Assembly: GCA_013697635.1 (NCBI GenBank)
Contig: JACCWM010000058.1
Span: forward strand, 62,001-126,000
Length of the DNA stretch: 64,000 nt
Source: Lujinxingiaceae bacterium
GTDB taxonomy: Bacteria > Myxococcota_A > Bradymonadia > Bradymonadales > Bradymonadaceae
Direction of reading: 5' to 3'
Made by a program: the position numbers and the translations under genes. The notes beneath the pieces are model-generated. The model was given only the letters and a program-made list of their open reading frames with translations. It did no database searches and was not told the origin of the DNA. Each line of letters begins with the position of its first letter. Within the stretch, counting starts at the first letter, position 1. This document shows, piece after piece, positions 1 to 10,856 of this stretch.

Positions 1-1
1 A

Positions 2-265
2 CGCCGTGCGCCGGCCGCACCCGCGGGGCCCACCGGCGATCGGCCCGTCGACGTGTCGGGATTAGCCTTGGACAAACAACAGGTTCTCCTTGCCCTCGAC
101 GCGCTTGCTCGCGCCACAGGTGAGCGTGATGTTCACGTCGACGAGCTGGCCCGACACCTTGGCTGGGCCGTGATGCAGGTGAGCACGGCGCTCGTCGAGT
201 TGGAGATCAACCAACGTGTGCAAAAGATGGCCGGGACAAACGCCTATCGCTTGCTCGGGGGTTGA
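2..265 (+). CDS. dprA: 3' end of probable DNA-processing protein DprA (5' truncated by window)
   Basis: The reading frame is open from base 2, so only the C-terminus of a gene starting left of the window is visible. After a Pro/Ala-rich linker, the last ~65 residues form a winged-helix-like domain (VLLALDALA, then VHVDELARHLGW, then a helix ending ALVELEINQRVQ). This matches the small C-terminal winged-helix domain of DprA/Smf, which loads RecA on incoming single-stranded DNA during transformation. The Rossmann core that would prove the call lies outside the window. A GTG at 53 could start a stand-alone 70-residue protein, but the frame continues upstream with proline/alanine-rich linker composition, so a truncated larger gene is more likely. 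Another winged-helix protein cannot be excluded. Confidence 0.55.
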   Translation, partial: RRAPAAPAGPTGDRPVDVSGLALDKQQVLLALDALARATGERDVHVDELARHLGWAVMQVSTALVELEINQRVQKMAGTNAYRLLGG

Positions 266-284
266 GCCGGCCTTGCGGATGGCG

Positions 285-313
285 TTGACAGGGCAGGGCG
301 GCGCATGTAGCAA
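285..313 (+). promoter_or_regulatory. Possible sigma-70 promoter for the aminotransferase-purA group
   Basis: A perfect TTGACA lies at 285-290, followed after 17 bases by TAGCAA at 308-313 (3 of 6 matches to TATAAT). The spacing is ideal but the -10 is weak. It sits 50 bases before the aminotransferase start at 363. Confidence 0.35.
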
Positions 314-362
314 AGAGAACCGCACAGCACGGGTATTTCGCATATTTTGACAGGGTTTCACG

Positions 363-2820
<2,458 letters not shown>

Positions 2821-2845
2821 TTGGAACACTTCGCGGATAACCCCC

Positions 2846-3445
2846 ATGAGCAACGACAAGAAGAAAAAGCGCGGCGAAGAAGGTCTCGCCTTCGACGACG
2901 AAAACTTCGACGCCGACCACCTCTTTGAGGATTGGCCGGAGGATCCGGAGGCGGAGTCACGCTTTCGAAAGACCGTGGAGGGATTCGTTCCCGACATCTT
3001 CAAGCGCAGCTTGACGGCAGGCATCGGCAGCTTGTTCATGAGCGATGACGGCCTTCGCTCGCTCGTCGCCGACAAGAAGCTTCCCAAGGAGGCCGTGGGC
3101 TATTTGATAGGCCAGGCTGATGCGACCAAGCGCGAGTTCATGCGTATCGTCTCGCGTGAGATTCGTGAGTTTCTCGAGAACATGGATTTTGGTGGCGAGT
3201 TGACCAAGATTTTGACGAGCATCTCGTTTGAGATCCGCACCGAAGTTCGCTTCATCCCCAACGATGCCGCACTCAAGCCCAACGTGCGAAACCGCATCAA
3301 GGTCAAGCAGACGCGAAAAGACGAGGACGGCAACGAAGTCGAGGAGAGCGAGGAGTTTGTCAGCGAGACGGGCGACGAGGCCTCGCCCAAGAAGCGGCGC
3401 TGGTCACGGCGCGGCACCCCCAAAAAAGATGGCGAACCTGAGTAG
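2846..3445 (+). CDS. Conserved-looking hypothetical protein, mixed acidic/basic tails
   Basis: This 199-residue protein starts at ATG 2846, 25 bases after purA. The N-terminal 35 residues are strongly charged (DKKKKRGEEG, then an Asp/Glu stretch). A helical core follows (about residues 40-130, FVPDIFKRSLTAGIGSLFMSDDGLRSLV...), ending in ELTKILTSISFEIRTEVRF. The C-terminal 50 residues are a disordered lysine/arginine/glutamate tail (SPKKRRWSRRG). There is no signal peptide or membrane segment, so it is probably cytosolic or polymer-associated. I do not recognise the family. A transcript with purA is likely from spacing alone and says little about function. Confidence 0.6.
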   Translation: MSNDKKKKRGEEGLAFDDENFDADHLFEDWPEDPEAESRFRKTVEGFVPDIFKRSLTAGIGSLFMSDDGLRSLVADKKLPKEAVGYLIGQADATKREFMRIVSREIREFLENMDFGGELTKILTSISFEIRTEVRFIPNDAALKPNVRNRIKVKQTRKDEDGNEVEESEEFVSETGDEASPKKRRWSRRGTPKKDGEPE

Positions 3446-3468
3446 AGGGCCCGAGGCCACTTGCCGGG

Positions 3469-4233
3469 CTACTTTGTGGCGCGCACAAAAGTGATCGCCT
3501 CGATCACCGGCGGGCTGATCGGACGATTGCGCGCATCGCTTGGCACCCGGGCAATTGCCTTGATCACGTCCGGGCTCGAGCAGCGCCCGAAGACGCTGTG
3601 GCGCTCGTCGAGATGAGGTGCGGTTGCTTGCGTGATGAAGAACTGGCTGCCGCCGGTGTTGGGCCCGCGATTGGCCATGCTCAAGATACCCTCGCCCCTG
3701 TGGCGAAGCTCGGGGTGAAACTCGTCGGCGATCTCGTAGCCCGGACCGCCGAATCCCGTGCCGGTGGGATCGCCGCCCTGGATCATGAAGTCGGGGATGA
3801 CACGGTGAAAGATCGTGCCGTCGAAGTAAGGCTTGCCGGTCACGGCCGTTTGCGATGAGGGCTCCAGCCAGGCCTTTTGGCCGCGGGCAAGCCCGACGAA
3901 GTTGGCAACCGTTCGTGGTGCACGCTCCTCTTCGAGCTCGCAGCGAATGATGCCAAGCGAGGTCTGGATTGAGGCGACGAGCGCGCCGCTGCCTTTGAGA
4001 TCGGCCGTGTAGCGCAAGAGCGCGCCCTGCTCGGGCGGCTCATCGGCCGTCCTGGCTTCGTCGAAGGCCGCCGGCGCAGGCGTCGAGGCGTGCCTGGGCG
4101 AAGGCGTCTGCGCTGCACCATTTTGTTGATCGCTTGTGGCCGGCGTCTGCGATTGACCGCGATTCTTGGAGTCACAGCCCAGGCCAAGCGCGCTGAGCGC
4201 CGCGATGATTAGGATCAAGGTGGTCTTGGACAT
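3469..4233 (-). CDS. Cyclophilin-type peptidyl-prolyl isomerase, lipoprotein
   Basis: The 254-residue protein begins with a lipoprotein signal peptide ending in SALGLGC. A ~60-residue low-complexity Gln/Pro/Thr linker follows, then a cyclophilin domain from about residue 85. Visible motifs are TVANFVGLARG, the active-site FHRVIPDFMIQGGDP, ADEFHPELRH, LSMANRGPNTGGSQFFIT and the terminal HSVFGR. It would catalyse cis-trans isomerisation of prolyl bonds in the periplasm while lipid-anchored. I chose ATG 4233 over the overlapping GTG at 4236. It is the last gene of a leftward group of three exported proteins, 13 bases after the previous stop; the group may act in envelope protein folding (inference). 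Confidence 0.9.
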   Translation of the reverse strand: MSKTTLILIIAALSALGLGCDSKNRGQSQTPATSDQQNGAAQTPSPRHASTPAPAAFDEARTADEPPEQGALLRYTADLKGSGALVASIQTSLGIIRCELEEERAPRTVANFVGLARGQKAWLEPSSQTAVTGKPYFDGTIFHRVIPDFMIQGGDPTGTGFGGPGYEIADEFHPELRHRGEGILSMANRGPNTGGSQFFITQATAPHLDERHSVFGRCSSPDVIKAIARVPSDARNRPISPPVIEAITFVRATK

Positions 4234-4246
4234 CACGGCGAACCTG

Positions 4247-5152
4247 TTATTTGAGGGGACTGCACACGATCTGGAGGCTGTCGAGCACGCGCCCGGCGCG
4301 TCCTTCGATGCCGGTCACCACGTGACCCGGCGGACAGCGGATGTCGTAGGGTACGCCGCCACGTCCGCCGGCGGGTTCCATCGTCCGGCGCTCGGTGCCA
4401 ACACCGCCACCGCTTCGCCCCGCGCCCTGATGGGCGTTGGGGTCGCTGAGATGCTCGCCCAGGCGCTCGAGGGCCAGGTTGGACATCTTCTCGATCTCGT
4501 CGACGGTCAGCTCGCCCAGCGCTTCAGCGCTGTCGGCGATGCGCGCGCGTTCGGCAATGGTTGCGCGCTCGGCGACCTCGGCAAAGGTCACGCGACCTCC
4601 GGCTGCGCCGCCGGCGCCGTCTTGGGCCGAAGCCGGGCTGATCGTGCGAAGGCCACCGGGGCTTGATGGATCGGCCAGCTGAATGACCAGTCGATCGCGC
4701 AAGATTTCACCCTCACCGACAAGCTCGACGGCCATCCATCGATCCCCCTCGAGAAGAGACGGGCGAAGCGGTTTGCGACCGCCCAGGGGCACAACGTAGC
4801 GGCCATCGACGACGGCAACAAAGTGGCGCTCCGACCAGATCGACTCGGCACCCATGTGGTGGCGGTGCAGCTTGAACTCAAGCGGGAAGACCCCGCTCAG
4901 TGGCGAGCCCGTCTCGTCCTGGAGCACGCCGCGATACTCGATGTTCACCGAGGGCTGATCCTCGTCGGGACGCGCGCGCTTGGAGCGTGTCCCGGCCTTT
5001 TTGGGCTCGGCGAGTTCGGGCTCGGGCTCGGCGACAACCGCAGCGGGCTTGGTTTTGGGCTGAGCCAGAGCCTCGGTTGCCACCGCTGCCAGCAGCATAA
5101 GCAGGCTGAGCGCCAGGATGCCCGAAGGCTTGATGGTTTTATTAGAGCGCAT
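4247..5152 (-). CDS. Exported protein of unknown function
   Basis: The protein has 301 residues with a Sec signal peptide (hydrophobic ILALSLLMLLAAVA, probable cleavage after EALA). A Pro/Glu/Lys linker follows, then a beta-rich region, about residues 70-150, that starts VNIEYRGVLQDETGSPLSG and continues with EFKLHRH and GRYVVPLGG. This resembles the short beta modules of surface proteins that also carry collagen-like or tail-fibre segments. The C-terminal third has a glycine-rich stretch and a final domain with CPPGHVVTGIEGRAG and a second Cys near the end, possibly a disulfide-bonded lectin-like fold. It overlaps the upstream gene by 11 bases, so translation is probably coupled. No confident family assignment. 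Confidence 0.65.
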   Translation of the reverse strand: MRSNKTIKPSGILALSLLMLLAAVATEALAQPKTKPAAVVAEPEPELAEPKKAGTRSKRARPDEDQPSVNIEYRGVLQDETGSPLSGVFPLEFKLHRHHMGAESIWSERHFVAVVDGRYVVPLGGRKPLRPSLLEGDRWMAVELVGEGEILRDRLVIQLADPSSPGGLRTISPASAQDGAGGAAGGRVTFAEVAERATIAERARIADSAEALGELTVDEIEKMSNLALERLGEHLSDPNAHQGAGRSGGGVGTERRTMEPAGGRGGVPYDIRCPPGHVVTGIEGRAGRVLDSLQIVCSPLK

Positions 5153-5780
5153 CGGCAGGGTTGGCCACGAGTTTGAGGTTCAAGGTCAGCTTGAGGTTGG
5201 CAGCTCCGATCGGCGGAAACGGCTGGCCCTCGGGGATCACGACCGCAGCATAGGGGATCGCCGCGAACTTCAGGGTCTTGAAGTGCTCGCTTATCGCCTC
5301 GACGTTCGCTGCGACGGCCGGGGCCGTGCCGCGATCGCTTTTGCCGGCTTGGACCGCCGGGATCGTGGTCAGCTCAACAACGCCAGTGCCGTTGTGCTTG
5401 GTGGCGTTGAGCGGGCCGACGTAGATCTTGAGCGGGGGCAGATCGAGGTTCAACGTGTTCTGGGTGTAGTGGTAGTCGATGCTGGTGATCTCGATCGAGC
5501 GAAACTGACCGGCGGCGCCGGCCAGATCCTCGTTGCCCGTGGCCTCGACGATATCGACCTTGACGTCGAACTCAATCGGGGTCAGCGCGACCTCCTGATT
5601 GGTCGGCGTCGGCGGCACGGTGCAATCTTCAGCGGGCGGACAGAGCAATTCGGCGTCGATCAGAAACTGCACTTCGACCGATTCCTGATAGGTGACGTTG
5701 GTGACGTCGTCGTCAAACCAGGCACAGGCGAGCGAAAATGCGACGAGAACGGCGAGAAAGATTAGAGCTTTGCGAGTCAT
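5142..5780 (-). CDS. Lipoprotein of unknown function
   Basis: The 212-residue protein has a short lipoprotein signal with lipobox SLAC at about residues 16-19. The mature part is rich in beta-strand-like alternation (VEVQFLIDAELL, VALTPIEFDVKVDIV, LNLDLPPLKIYVGPLN) and ends with ANLKLTLNLKLVANP, as expected for a small beta-sandwich exposed to the periplasm or cell surface. One Cys pair (LLCPPAEDC) may form a disulfide. It is the first gene of the leftward exported trio and is divergent from the sigma-54 activator across a 253-base intergenic region, so the two units may be linked by regulation. Family not recognised. Confidence 0.65.
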   Translation of the reverse strand: MTRKALIFLAVLVAFSLACAWFDDDVTNVTYQESVEVQFLIDAELLCPPAEDCTVPPTPTNQEVALTPIEFDVKVDIVEATGNEDLAGAAGQFRSIEITSIDYHYTQNTLNLDLPPLKIYVGPLNATKHNGTGVVELTTIPAVQAGKSDRGTAPAVAANVEAISEHFKTLKFAAIPYAAVVIPEGQPFPPIGAANLKLTLNLKLVANPADAL

Positions 5781-5939
5781 GGATACATCCTCATGTGTGG
5801 TGGGCTAAGGCCAAGCGGCACAGCCCGCATATTTGTCAGAAAATACGTGTACCAGCCTCTCTCGATACCAGAAGCCAGCGCGCTTCTCAACCGCCGTGAG
5901 GGCGATTGGCCGCGTCGCATGTCAGGCCAGGCTGCGGAG

Positions 5940-5967
5940 TTGAAAAGTTCGTTTGATTGGCTATACT
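5940..5967 (+). promoter_or_regulatory. Sigma-70 promoter of the sigma-54 activator gene
   Basis: TTGAAA (5940-5945) and TATACT (5962-5967) are separated by 16 bases; each hexamer matches consensus at 5 of 6 positions. It lies 66 bases before the chosen ATG at 6034. The rest of the 5781-6033 gap holds no gene I can support. Confidence 0.55.
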
Positions 5968-6033
5968 GCGTGATGTCATAACAGGTACCCAAATTGCGCA
6001 CAGCTTCGATTGGTAGCGGTCCAAGGATACTTA

Positions 6034-9000
6034 ATGCAGCAAAAGCCAACCTCGTCGACATCTATTCCAAACGAGGCGGGGAGCGAAGCCCTGGGACGCA
6101 GGCTGATCGTCGATTCGACGGCGCGCCGCGTCTTCGTCGTCGAGGGTCTGCCCAGCGCCCAGATGCAGCGCGAGATCGCCAGCTTGCGCCAGGAGCTTGC
6201 CCGCCAGGGTGCGCTACTTTTTTGTATCGAGGCTACGGCCACAGCCGGCGCCAACGGCCATCTCTACGACGCCGTCCAGGAGTATTTGAGTAGCGTCGAG
6301 CAAAGCGGTCGACTCAGCGCCCAGAGCCGTGAGCTCTTTGAGTTTCTCTCGGTCTCCTTGCACGATCCCTTTCCCAGCCAGGGCAGCGAGTGGTGCCGTC
6401 TGTACCGCGATGGCGTCAGCCGGCTCTGGGCTTCACTCTCGCAGGTCGTTCCGGCGGTGCTCATCGTGCTCAACGCCGATCGCCTGCCGGCCGCCGATTT
6501 GGGTAACCTGACCCACCTGATGCGCTATTTTTATGCCGATCCGATCGACGCGCTGACGCCGGAGGCAGGCTCCTGGGAGCGCGCGCGCGGCTCGGTGGTG
6601 CTCGTGGGCGCGGGCAGCGCTCAGCTTGTGCCGGCCGAGATTGGCCACGAGGTGATCGCGCTCTCTGGCGATGCCGAGGACGCGGTTCGCGACTTTTTGG
6701 GCCGCGAGGACGTCATCATGCGCTTTGTCGCCTCGACCGGCGGCGATCTGCAGCGCCTCGGCGAGCTCGTCGAGACTTTGCCGTCCGGCGTCGAGCAGTT
6801 CTGGCTGCATCGCTACCGACGCCTCGACCTGGCCCAGATGCATCTGATCGACGTTTTGGCCTGCGCCGGCGACGCGCTTGGCGCCGATCGCCTGCACAGC
6901 GCGCTCGAGACGCTTGGCGGCGCGGACTATTTTGCGCGGTGGCTCAATGTTTTGACCAAGGAGGGCTTTGTTCGGCGCACAGTGGGCAGCGGCGTGGTGC
7001 TGCTGAGTCTGGAGAACGCCGATTTTGCCACTCTGGTCGCTGGCGGGCTCGATGCCGAGCGCCGATGCGCCATCCATCTGGCCCTGGCCGAGGCCGAGCT
7101 TGCCTGCAATGCCCATGCGCCCTCGAGCGCGTTTCTTGCTCGCCACTTTTTGGCAGCAGGCTGGGCGAAAGAGGGGCTCGAGCACGGCATGCGCGCTGTT
7201 CAGCAGCACGTGCAGCGCCGCGGCTTCGAAGCCGCCGAATTGCTCCTCGTGCAACTGCGCGAGGTCGCAAGCCTGCCCCAGGATTTGCATGCGATCCATG
7301 CCCAGCTGGCCGAGATCTATGCGGCGCTTGGCAATCATCGAAAAGCTCTGTGCCACTTTGGCCATCTCAAGCGCTTTGTCCAAGACGGCGCCGAGCGCAT
7401 CGAGCTGCTCTGTCGCATCGGCCAGCTGCTCGTGCAAATCGGCGAATGTGAGAGCGCAGTGCGCCTCTTCGGGCTGGCAAGCGCTTTGCTCGAAGGCGAA
7501 GAAGCGTCGCTGCTTGGCGTCGATTTGATGATTGGCACCGGTGAGGCGCATTATGCGCTTGGGCGCCACGCTCAGGCCGACACTTGTGCTCAGCTAGCGA
7601 GGGATGCCATCGAGGCGCTTCGCGCCCAGGCGGGCGTCGATGTTGCTCGCGCCGATGCCAGTTTGTTGCGTGCGCGCAATCTGCTTGGAAAGGTCGCGAT
7701 CTTCGAGGCACGCTACAGCGTCGCCACCGGATATTTTCAAGAAAATGACCAACTGGCCACGGCCTGGGGTTGGGAGCGCGAGATGGCCCGCGCCCAGGCC
7801 AACCTCGGCGTCGTTCAGCTTCAGCAGCGCAACTACACCGAGGCGCACAGCCGACTGACGCGCGCGCTCGAGCTTGCGCGCGTGCCCGGCTCCTTGCCGC
7901 GCGCCTACTGCCTGCTCAACCTGGGTATCGTGCATCAGCGCCAGGCTCGCCTCGACGACGCGCTCGATCATTATCTGGAGGCTCTTCGCGCCGCGCGCCA
8001 GTCCGGCGACACGGTCGCCTACAGCATCTCGGCGCACAATCTGGCGACGCTGTATCAGGACATGGGCGCCTATGGTCGCGCCTTGACGATCCTCGAGCAC
8101 CTCGAGGCGAGCAACCAGGGCGCGCGCCACGCCTTTATCGGGCGCTGGACCGAGCTGCTTCGCGGCAACGTTTTGCTCGAGCAGGAGCGCCATCTCGAGG
8201 CGCTCGAGGTTTTTGTCACCGTCTCAGCCAATGACGCCGGGCTGCGTGACATCGTTTACGGCGCCGAGGCGACGCTTCGCTCGGCCGAGGCGCACATCGC
8301 GCTGGGCCAGAACGACGATGCCCGCGCGCTAATCGAGGGCTTTGAGCTTCCGCTGCTTCAGGTCGACGAGCCCCAGCTCGGCGCGTTGCTCGATCTTTGC
8401 CGCGGCCAGATTGCCCTGGCCCAGGGACAGCTTGTCGAGGCCGAAGCGCTTTGCGCGAGCGCCGCCCAAAGCCTGCTCAAGCTCGGTATGTACCGCGATA
8501 GCTTGCGCGCGCGGCTGTTGCTTGCACAGATGCTCGTTGGTCAGGGGCTCGTCGAGAAGGCCGGCGTGCTGCTTCAACAAGAGCTTCAGGGCGTGCAAAG
8601 TCGCGCCGAGCGCGTGCCAGCGGCTCTTCGGGCAGACTTCTACGCGGTGGGACTGTATCGCAACCTGGTCGACCAGGTGCAAAGGCTCAATGGCGAGGTG
8701 CCTGCCGCGTTCGCGATCGCCGAGGTGGTCACGATTGTTGGTGGTTTGGGCGTGCCCGCCGCGATCGAGGCGCCTCGCGACGCCGCCTTCATCAAGTGGC
8801 GCAGCCGCTACGAGGCGATCGTCGGCGAGGATCCCAGACTCCATCAGATTTTTCGCTTTGTCGACCGGGTTGCCTCGAGCGACACGATGGTCTTGATCAC
8901 CGGCGAATCGGGCACGGGCAAGGAACTCATCGCCGAGGCCTTGCACCAGCACGCTGCGCGCTCGAGCCGGCCTTTTATTCGGGTCAACTGTGCGGCCTTC

Positions 9001-9903
9001 GTCGAGAGCCTGCTTTTAAGCGAGTTGTTCGGCCACGAGAAGGGTGCCTTCACCGGCGCGCACTCCAGCAAGCAGGGCCGCTTCGAGATGGCCGACGGTG
9101 GCACGCTCTTTCTCGACGAGATCGGCGACATCTCACCGAACACCCAGGTCGCGCTTTTGCGCGTGCTTCAAGAGGGCACCTTTGAGCGCGTCGGCGGCAT
9201 TGAGACGCGCCGCGTCGCGGTGAGGGTCGTGTGCGCGACGAACAAAAATCTCGACGAGATGGTCAAACGTGGCGAGTTTCGCCTCGACCTTTACTACCGC
9301 CTCAAGGGTCTTGTGCTCGAGATGCCGGCGCTGCGCGAGCGCCGCGCCGACATTCCGCGCCTGCTCACCCACTTTGCCGAGCGCTACAGCCAGGGCGACC
9401 AGCCCAGGCGCTTCTCGCGCGACGCGATGCGCTTTTTGTGTGCCTACAGTTGGTCGGGCAACATTCGTGAGCTGGAAAATTTCGTCAAGAGCATCTTGCT
9501 CTTTGTCGAGGGTGAGCTGGTCGAGATGGCGCATATCCTTGAGTTTAAAGAGTTTTTTGCCGACGGCGAGGTCGATCTGAGCTTGCCAGAGATCGCCTAT
9601 GATTTTGGGTCGGATGTGATTTGCGCTGCGAGTGCCACCCCGGCCCCAAAATTGACGCCCGGGCTGGCCGACTCCGAGATCGATGCCGAGGAGGCGCTGG
9701 TCAATCACATCGTCGCCGAGGGCCTCTCGTTGACCAAGCTCAAGAAGCGCCTCGAGCTCGAATGCATTAAACGTGCGCTGGAAGAGACCGATGGTAACAT
9801 CACGCGGGCGGCGGATCTGCTTCAGATGAAGCGTCCACGGCTGAGCCAGATCATCAACTCCTCGCCGGAGTTGATGAACTACAAGGCGGACCTCGTCGGC
9901 TGA
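6034..9903 (+). CDS. Sigma-54-dependent transcriptional activator with degenerate STAND-like/TPR sensor region
   Basis: The 1289-residue protein starts at ATG 6034, which has AAGGA about 6 bases upstream; an in-frame TTG at 6010 lacks this. The first ~350 residues look like an ATPase-helical module in which VFVVEGLPSAQ sits where a Walker A loop should be but has no GxxGxGK; a Walker-B-like VLIVLNADRL follows. Residues ~380-880 are helical repeats of TPR type (for example LLNLGIVHQRQARLDDALDHY). The sigma-54 AAA+ domain spans ~925-1165 with Walker A GESGTGKE (about 957), GAFTGA (about 1004), LFLDEIGDI and WSGNIRELEN. A Fis-type helix-turn-helix ends the protein (ITRAADLLQMKRPRLSQII). There is no receiver or GAF domain, so input is probably a ligand or protein partner. 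Confidence 0.9.
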   Translation: MQQKPTSSTSIPNEAGSEALGRRLIVDSTARRVFVVEGLPSAQMQREIASLRQELARQGALLFCIEATATAGANGHLYDAVQEYLSSVEQSGRLSAQSRELFEFLSVSLHDPFPSQGSEWCRLYRDGVSRLWASLSQVVPAVLIVLNADRLPAADLGNLTHLMRYFYADPIDALTPEAGSWERARGSVVLVGAGSAQLVPAEIGHEVIALSGDAEDAVRDFLGREDVIMRFVASTGGDLQRLGELVETLPSGVEQFWLHRYRRLDLAQMHLIDVLACAGDALGADRLHSALETLGGADYFARWLNVLTKEGFVRRTVGSGVVLLSLENADFATLVAGGLDAERRCAIHLALAEAELACNAHAPSSAFLARHFLAAGWAKEGLEHGMRAVQQHVQRRGFEAAELLLVQLREVASLPQDLHAIHAQLAEIYAALGNHRKALCHFGHLKRFVQDGAERIELLCRIGQLLVQIGECESAVRLFGLASALLEGEEASLLGVDLMIGTGEAHYALGRHAQADTCAQLARDAIEALRAQAGVDVARADASLLRARNLLGKVAIFEARYSVATGYFQENDQLATAWGWEREMARAQANLGVVQLQQRNYTEAHSRLTRALELARVPGSLPRAYCLLNLGIVHQRQARLDDALDHYLEALRAARQSGDTVAYSISAHNLATLYQDMGAYGRALTILEHLEASNQGARHAFIGRWTELLRGNVLLEQERHLEALEVFVTVSANDAGLRDIVYGAEATLRSAEAHIALGQNDDARALIEGFELPLLQVDEPQLGALLDLCRGQIALAQGQLVEAEALCASAAQSLLKLGMYRDSLRARLLLAQMLVGQGLVEKAGVLLQQELQGVQSRAERVPAALRADFYAVGLYRNLVDQVQRLNGEVPAAFAIAEVVTIVGGLGVPAAIEAPRDAAFIKWRSRYEAIVGEDPRLHQIFRFVDRVASSDTMVLITGESGTGKELIAEALHQHAARSSRPFIRVNCAAFVESLLLSELFGHEKGAFTGAHSSKQGRFEMADGGTLFLDEIGDISPNTQVALLRVLQEGTFERVGGIETRRVAVRVVCATNKNLDEMVKRGEFRLDLYYRLKGLVLEMPALRERRADIPRLLTHFAERYSQGDQPRRFSRDAMRFLCAYSWSGNIRELENFVKSILLFVEGELVEMAHILEFKEFFADGEVDLSLPEIAYDFGSDVICAASATPAPKLTPGLADSEIDAEEALVNHIVAEGLSLTKLKKRLELECIKRALEETDGNITRAADLLQMKRPRLSQIINSSPELMNYKADLVG

Positions 9904-9921
9904 CGAGGTCTCAAAGAGGAA

Positions 9922-10803
9922 ATGATGATGAATGCATACAAATATATGGTTGGCTGTCTGGGTCTCCTGCTCGCTTTTTCCATGTTCAGCTGCGCCGACG
10001 TCGATACGACGCCGAGCGGCCCCGAGACCACGCTCTCTCAGAAGCAGCCGGTGATGGTCACGCCCGAGTTTGCCATCCGCGGCATCGACGGCATGCCCAG
10101 CGAGCTATTCTTGACCGAGCTCGGTCTCTCGATTACCGAGATTCGCCTCGAGCCTGTCACCTCGCGCGCGGGCAGCGTCGCCTACAGCACGCGTCAGCCG
10201 TTTCGCCTGCTCTTCGACGTGGCCAACGGCGAGGTGGTCAAGCGCTGGGAGACCTTCGAGTTTCCCGAACCCGGTCGCTTCATCGTGAGCATTCGCCTCG
10301 AGCCGCGCGAGCAGTTCGATGAGCAGAGCCAGCGGATGGTCACCGAGTCGAGCCTTAGCCTTGCGGGCTTCATCGCCGGCGACGGGATCACCCTTATCGA
10401 TCCGATCAACAGCATCGACGAAAACATGGACGGCAACCCCTTGCCGCTGCCCTTCGACGAGCAAAACGACAGCTCCAGCGGCGAGGTCCAGGATCGTCCG
10501 GCCAGCCCCACCGAGTGGACGCCCTTTCACTACGACAGCAAGCGCGCAGTCTTCTTCACCTTCTCCGACGTCGAGCTGACCAGCGGCGAGCAGACTCTGG
10601 GCTTCACTTTTGACGTGCACGATTGGGCGCTCGAGCTCGTCGAGCCGATCGTTCGCGCCGTGCGCAACGTCAGCAGCCCCGACATCCACGACCAAGGCGT
10701 TGACATCACCACCCAGCTCGACAGTGTCGGCCGCGGCGCGGAGGCGCTCATGGAGGCCGGCTCGGTGCGCACCGAGCCCGTGCGCCCGGTCAAGGGGCTT
10801 TAA
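9922..10803 (+). CDS. Lipoprotein of unknown function
   Basis: The 293-residue protein starts at one of three successive ATG codons (9922, 9925, 9928) preceded by AAAGAGGAA. The signal peptide ends FSMFSC, giving a lipoprotein. The mature domain is beta-rich: a segment beginning FAIRGIDGMPSELFLTEL, then GLSITEIRLEPV, FRLLFDVANGE, a strand FIVSIRLEP and FFTFSDVELTSGEQTLGFTFDVHDW. It is rich in acidic residues and has no cysteine besides the lipid anchor and one residue near the signal. It is 18 bases downstream of the sigma-54 activator and ahead of a terminator, so the two form one transcript. Its link with the activator is positional only; the family is unknown to me. Confidence 0.7.
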   Translation: MMMNAYKYMVGCLGLLLAFSMFSCADVDTTPSGPETTLSQKQPVMVTPEFAIRGIDGMPSELFLTELGLSITEIRLEPVTSRAGSVAYSTRQPFRLLFDVANGEVVKRWETFEFPEPGRFIVSIRLEPREQFDEQSQRMVTESSLSLAGFIAGDGITLIDPINSIDENMDGNPLPLPFDEQNDSSSGEVQDRPASPTEWTPFHYDSKRAVFFTFSDVELTSGEQTLGFTFDVHDWALELVEPIVRAVRNVSSPDIHDQGVDITTQLDSVGRGAEALMEAGSVRTEPVRPVKGL

Positions 10804-10834
10804 AAAGACATCCGTCCCAGGGCCATGTCTTTTT
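10802..10834. terminator. Bidirectional rho-independent terminator
   Basis: AAAAAGACAT (10802-10811) pairs perfectly with ATGTCTTTTT (10825-10834) across a 13-base loop. The A-run and T-run make it usable from both sides, between the rightward lipoprotein gene and the leftward Fic gene that converge here. The stem is AT-rich, so strength is uncertain. Confidence 0.6.
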
Positions 10835-10856
10835 AGTTGGATACAAGCTCAGTGAG

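Noticed and set aside
5793-5981. A 62-codon frame in the divergent gap at 5.8-6.0 kb
   Set aside because: It covers the activator's promoter, has no ribosome site and no family resemblance.
6433-7569. A 378-codon leftward frame inside the sigma-54 activator gene
   Set aside because: Antisense of the TPR region; no start context and no recognisable fold.
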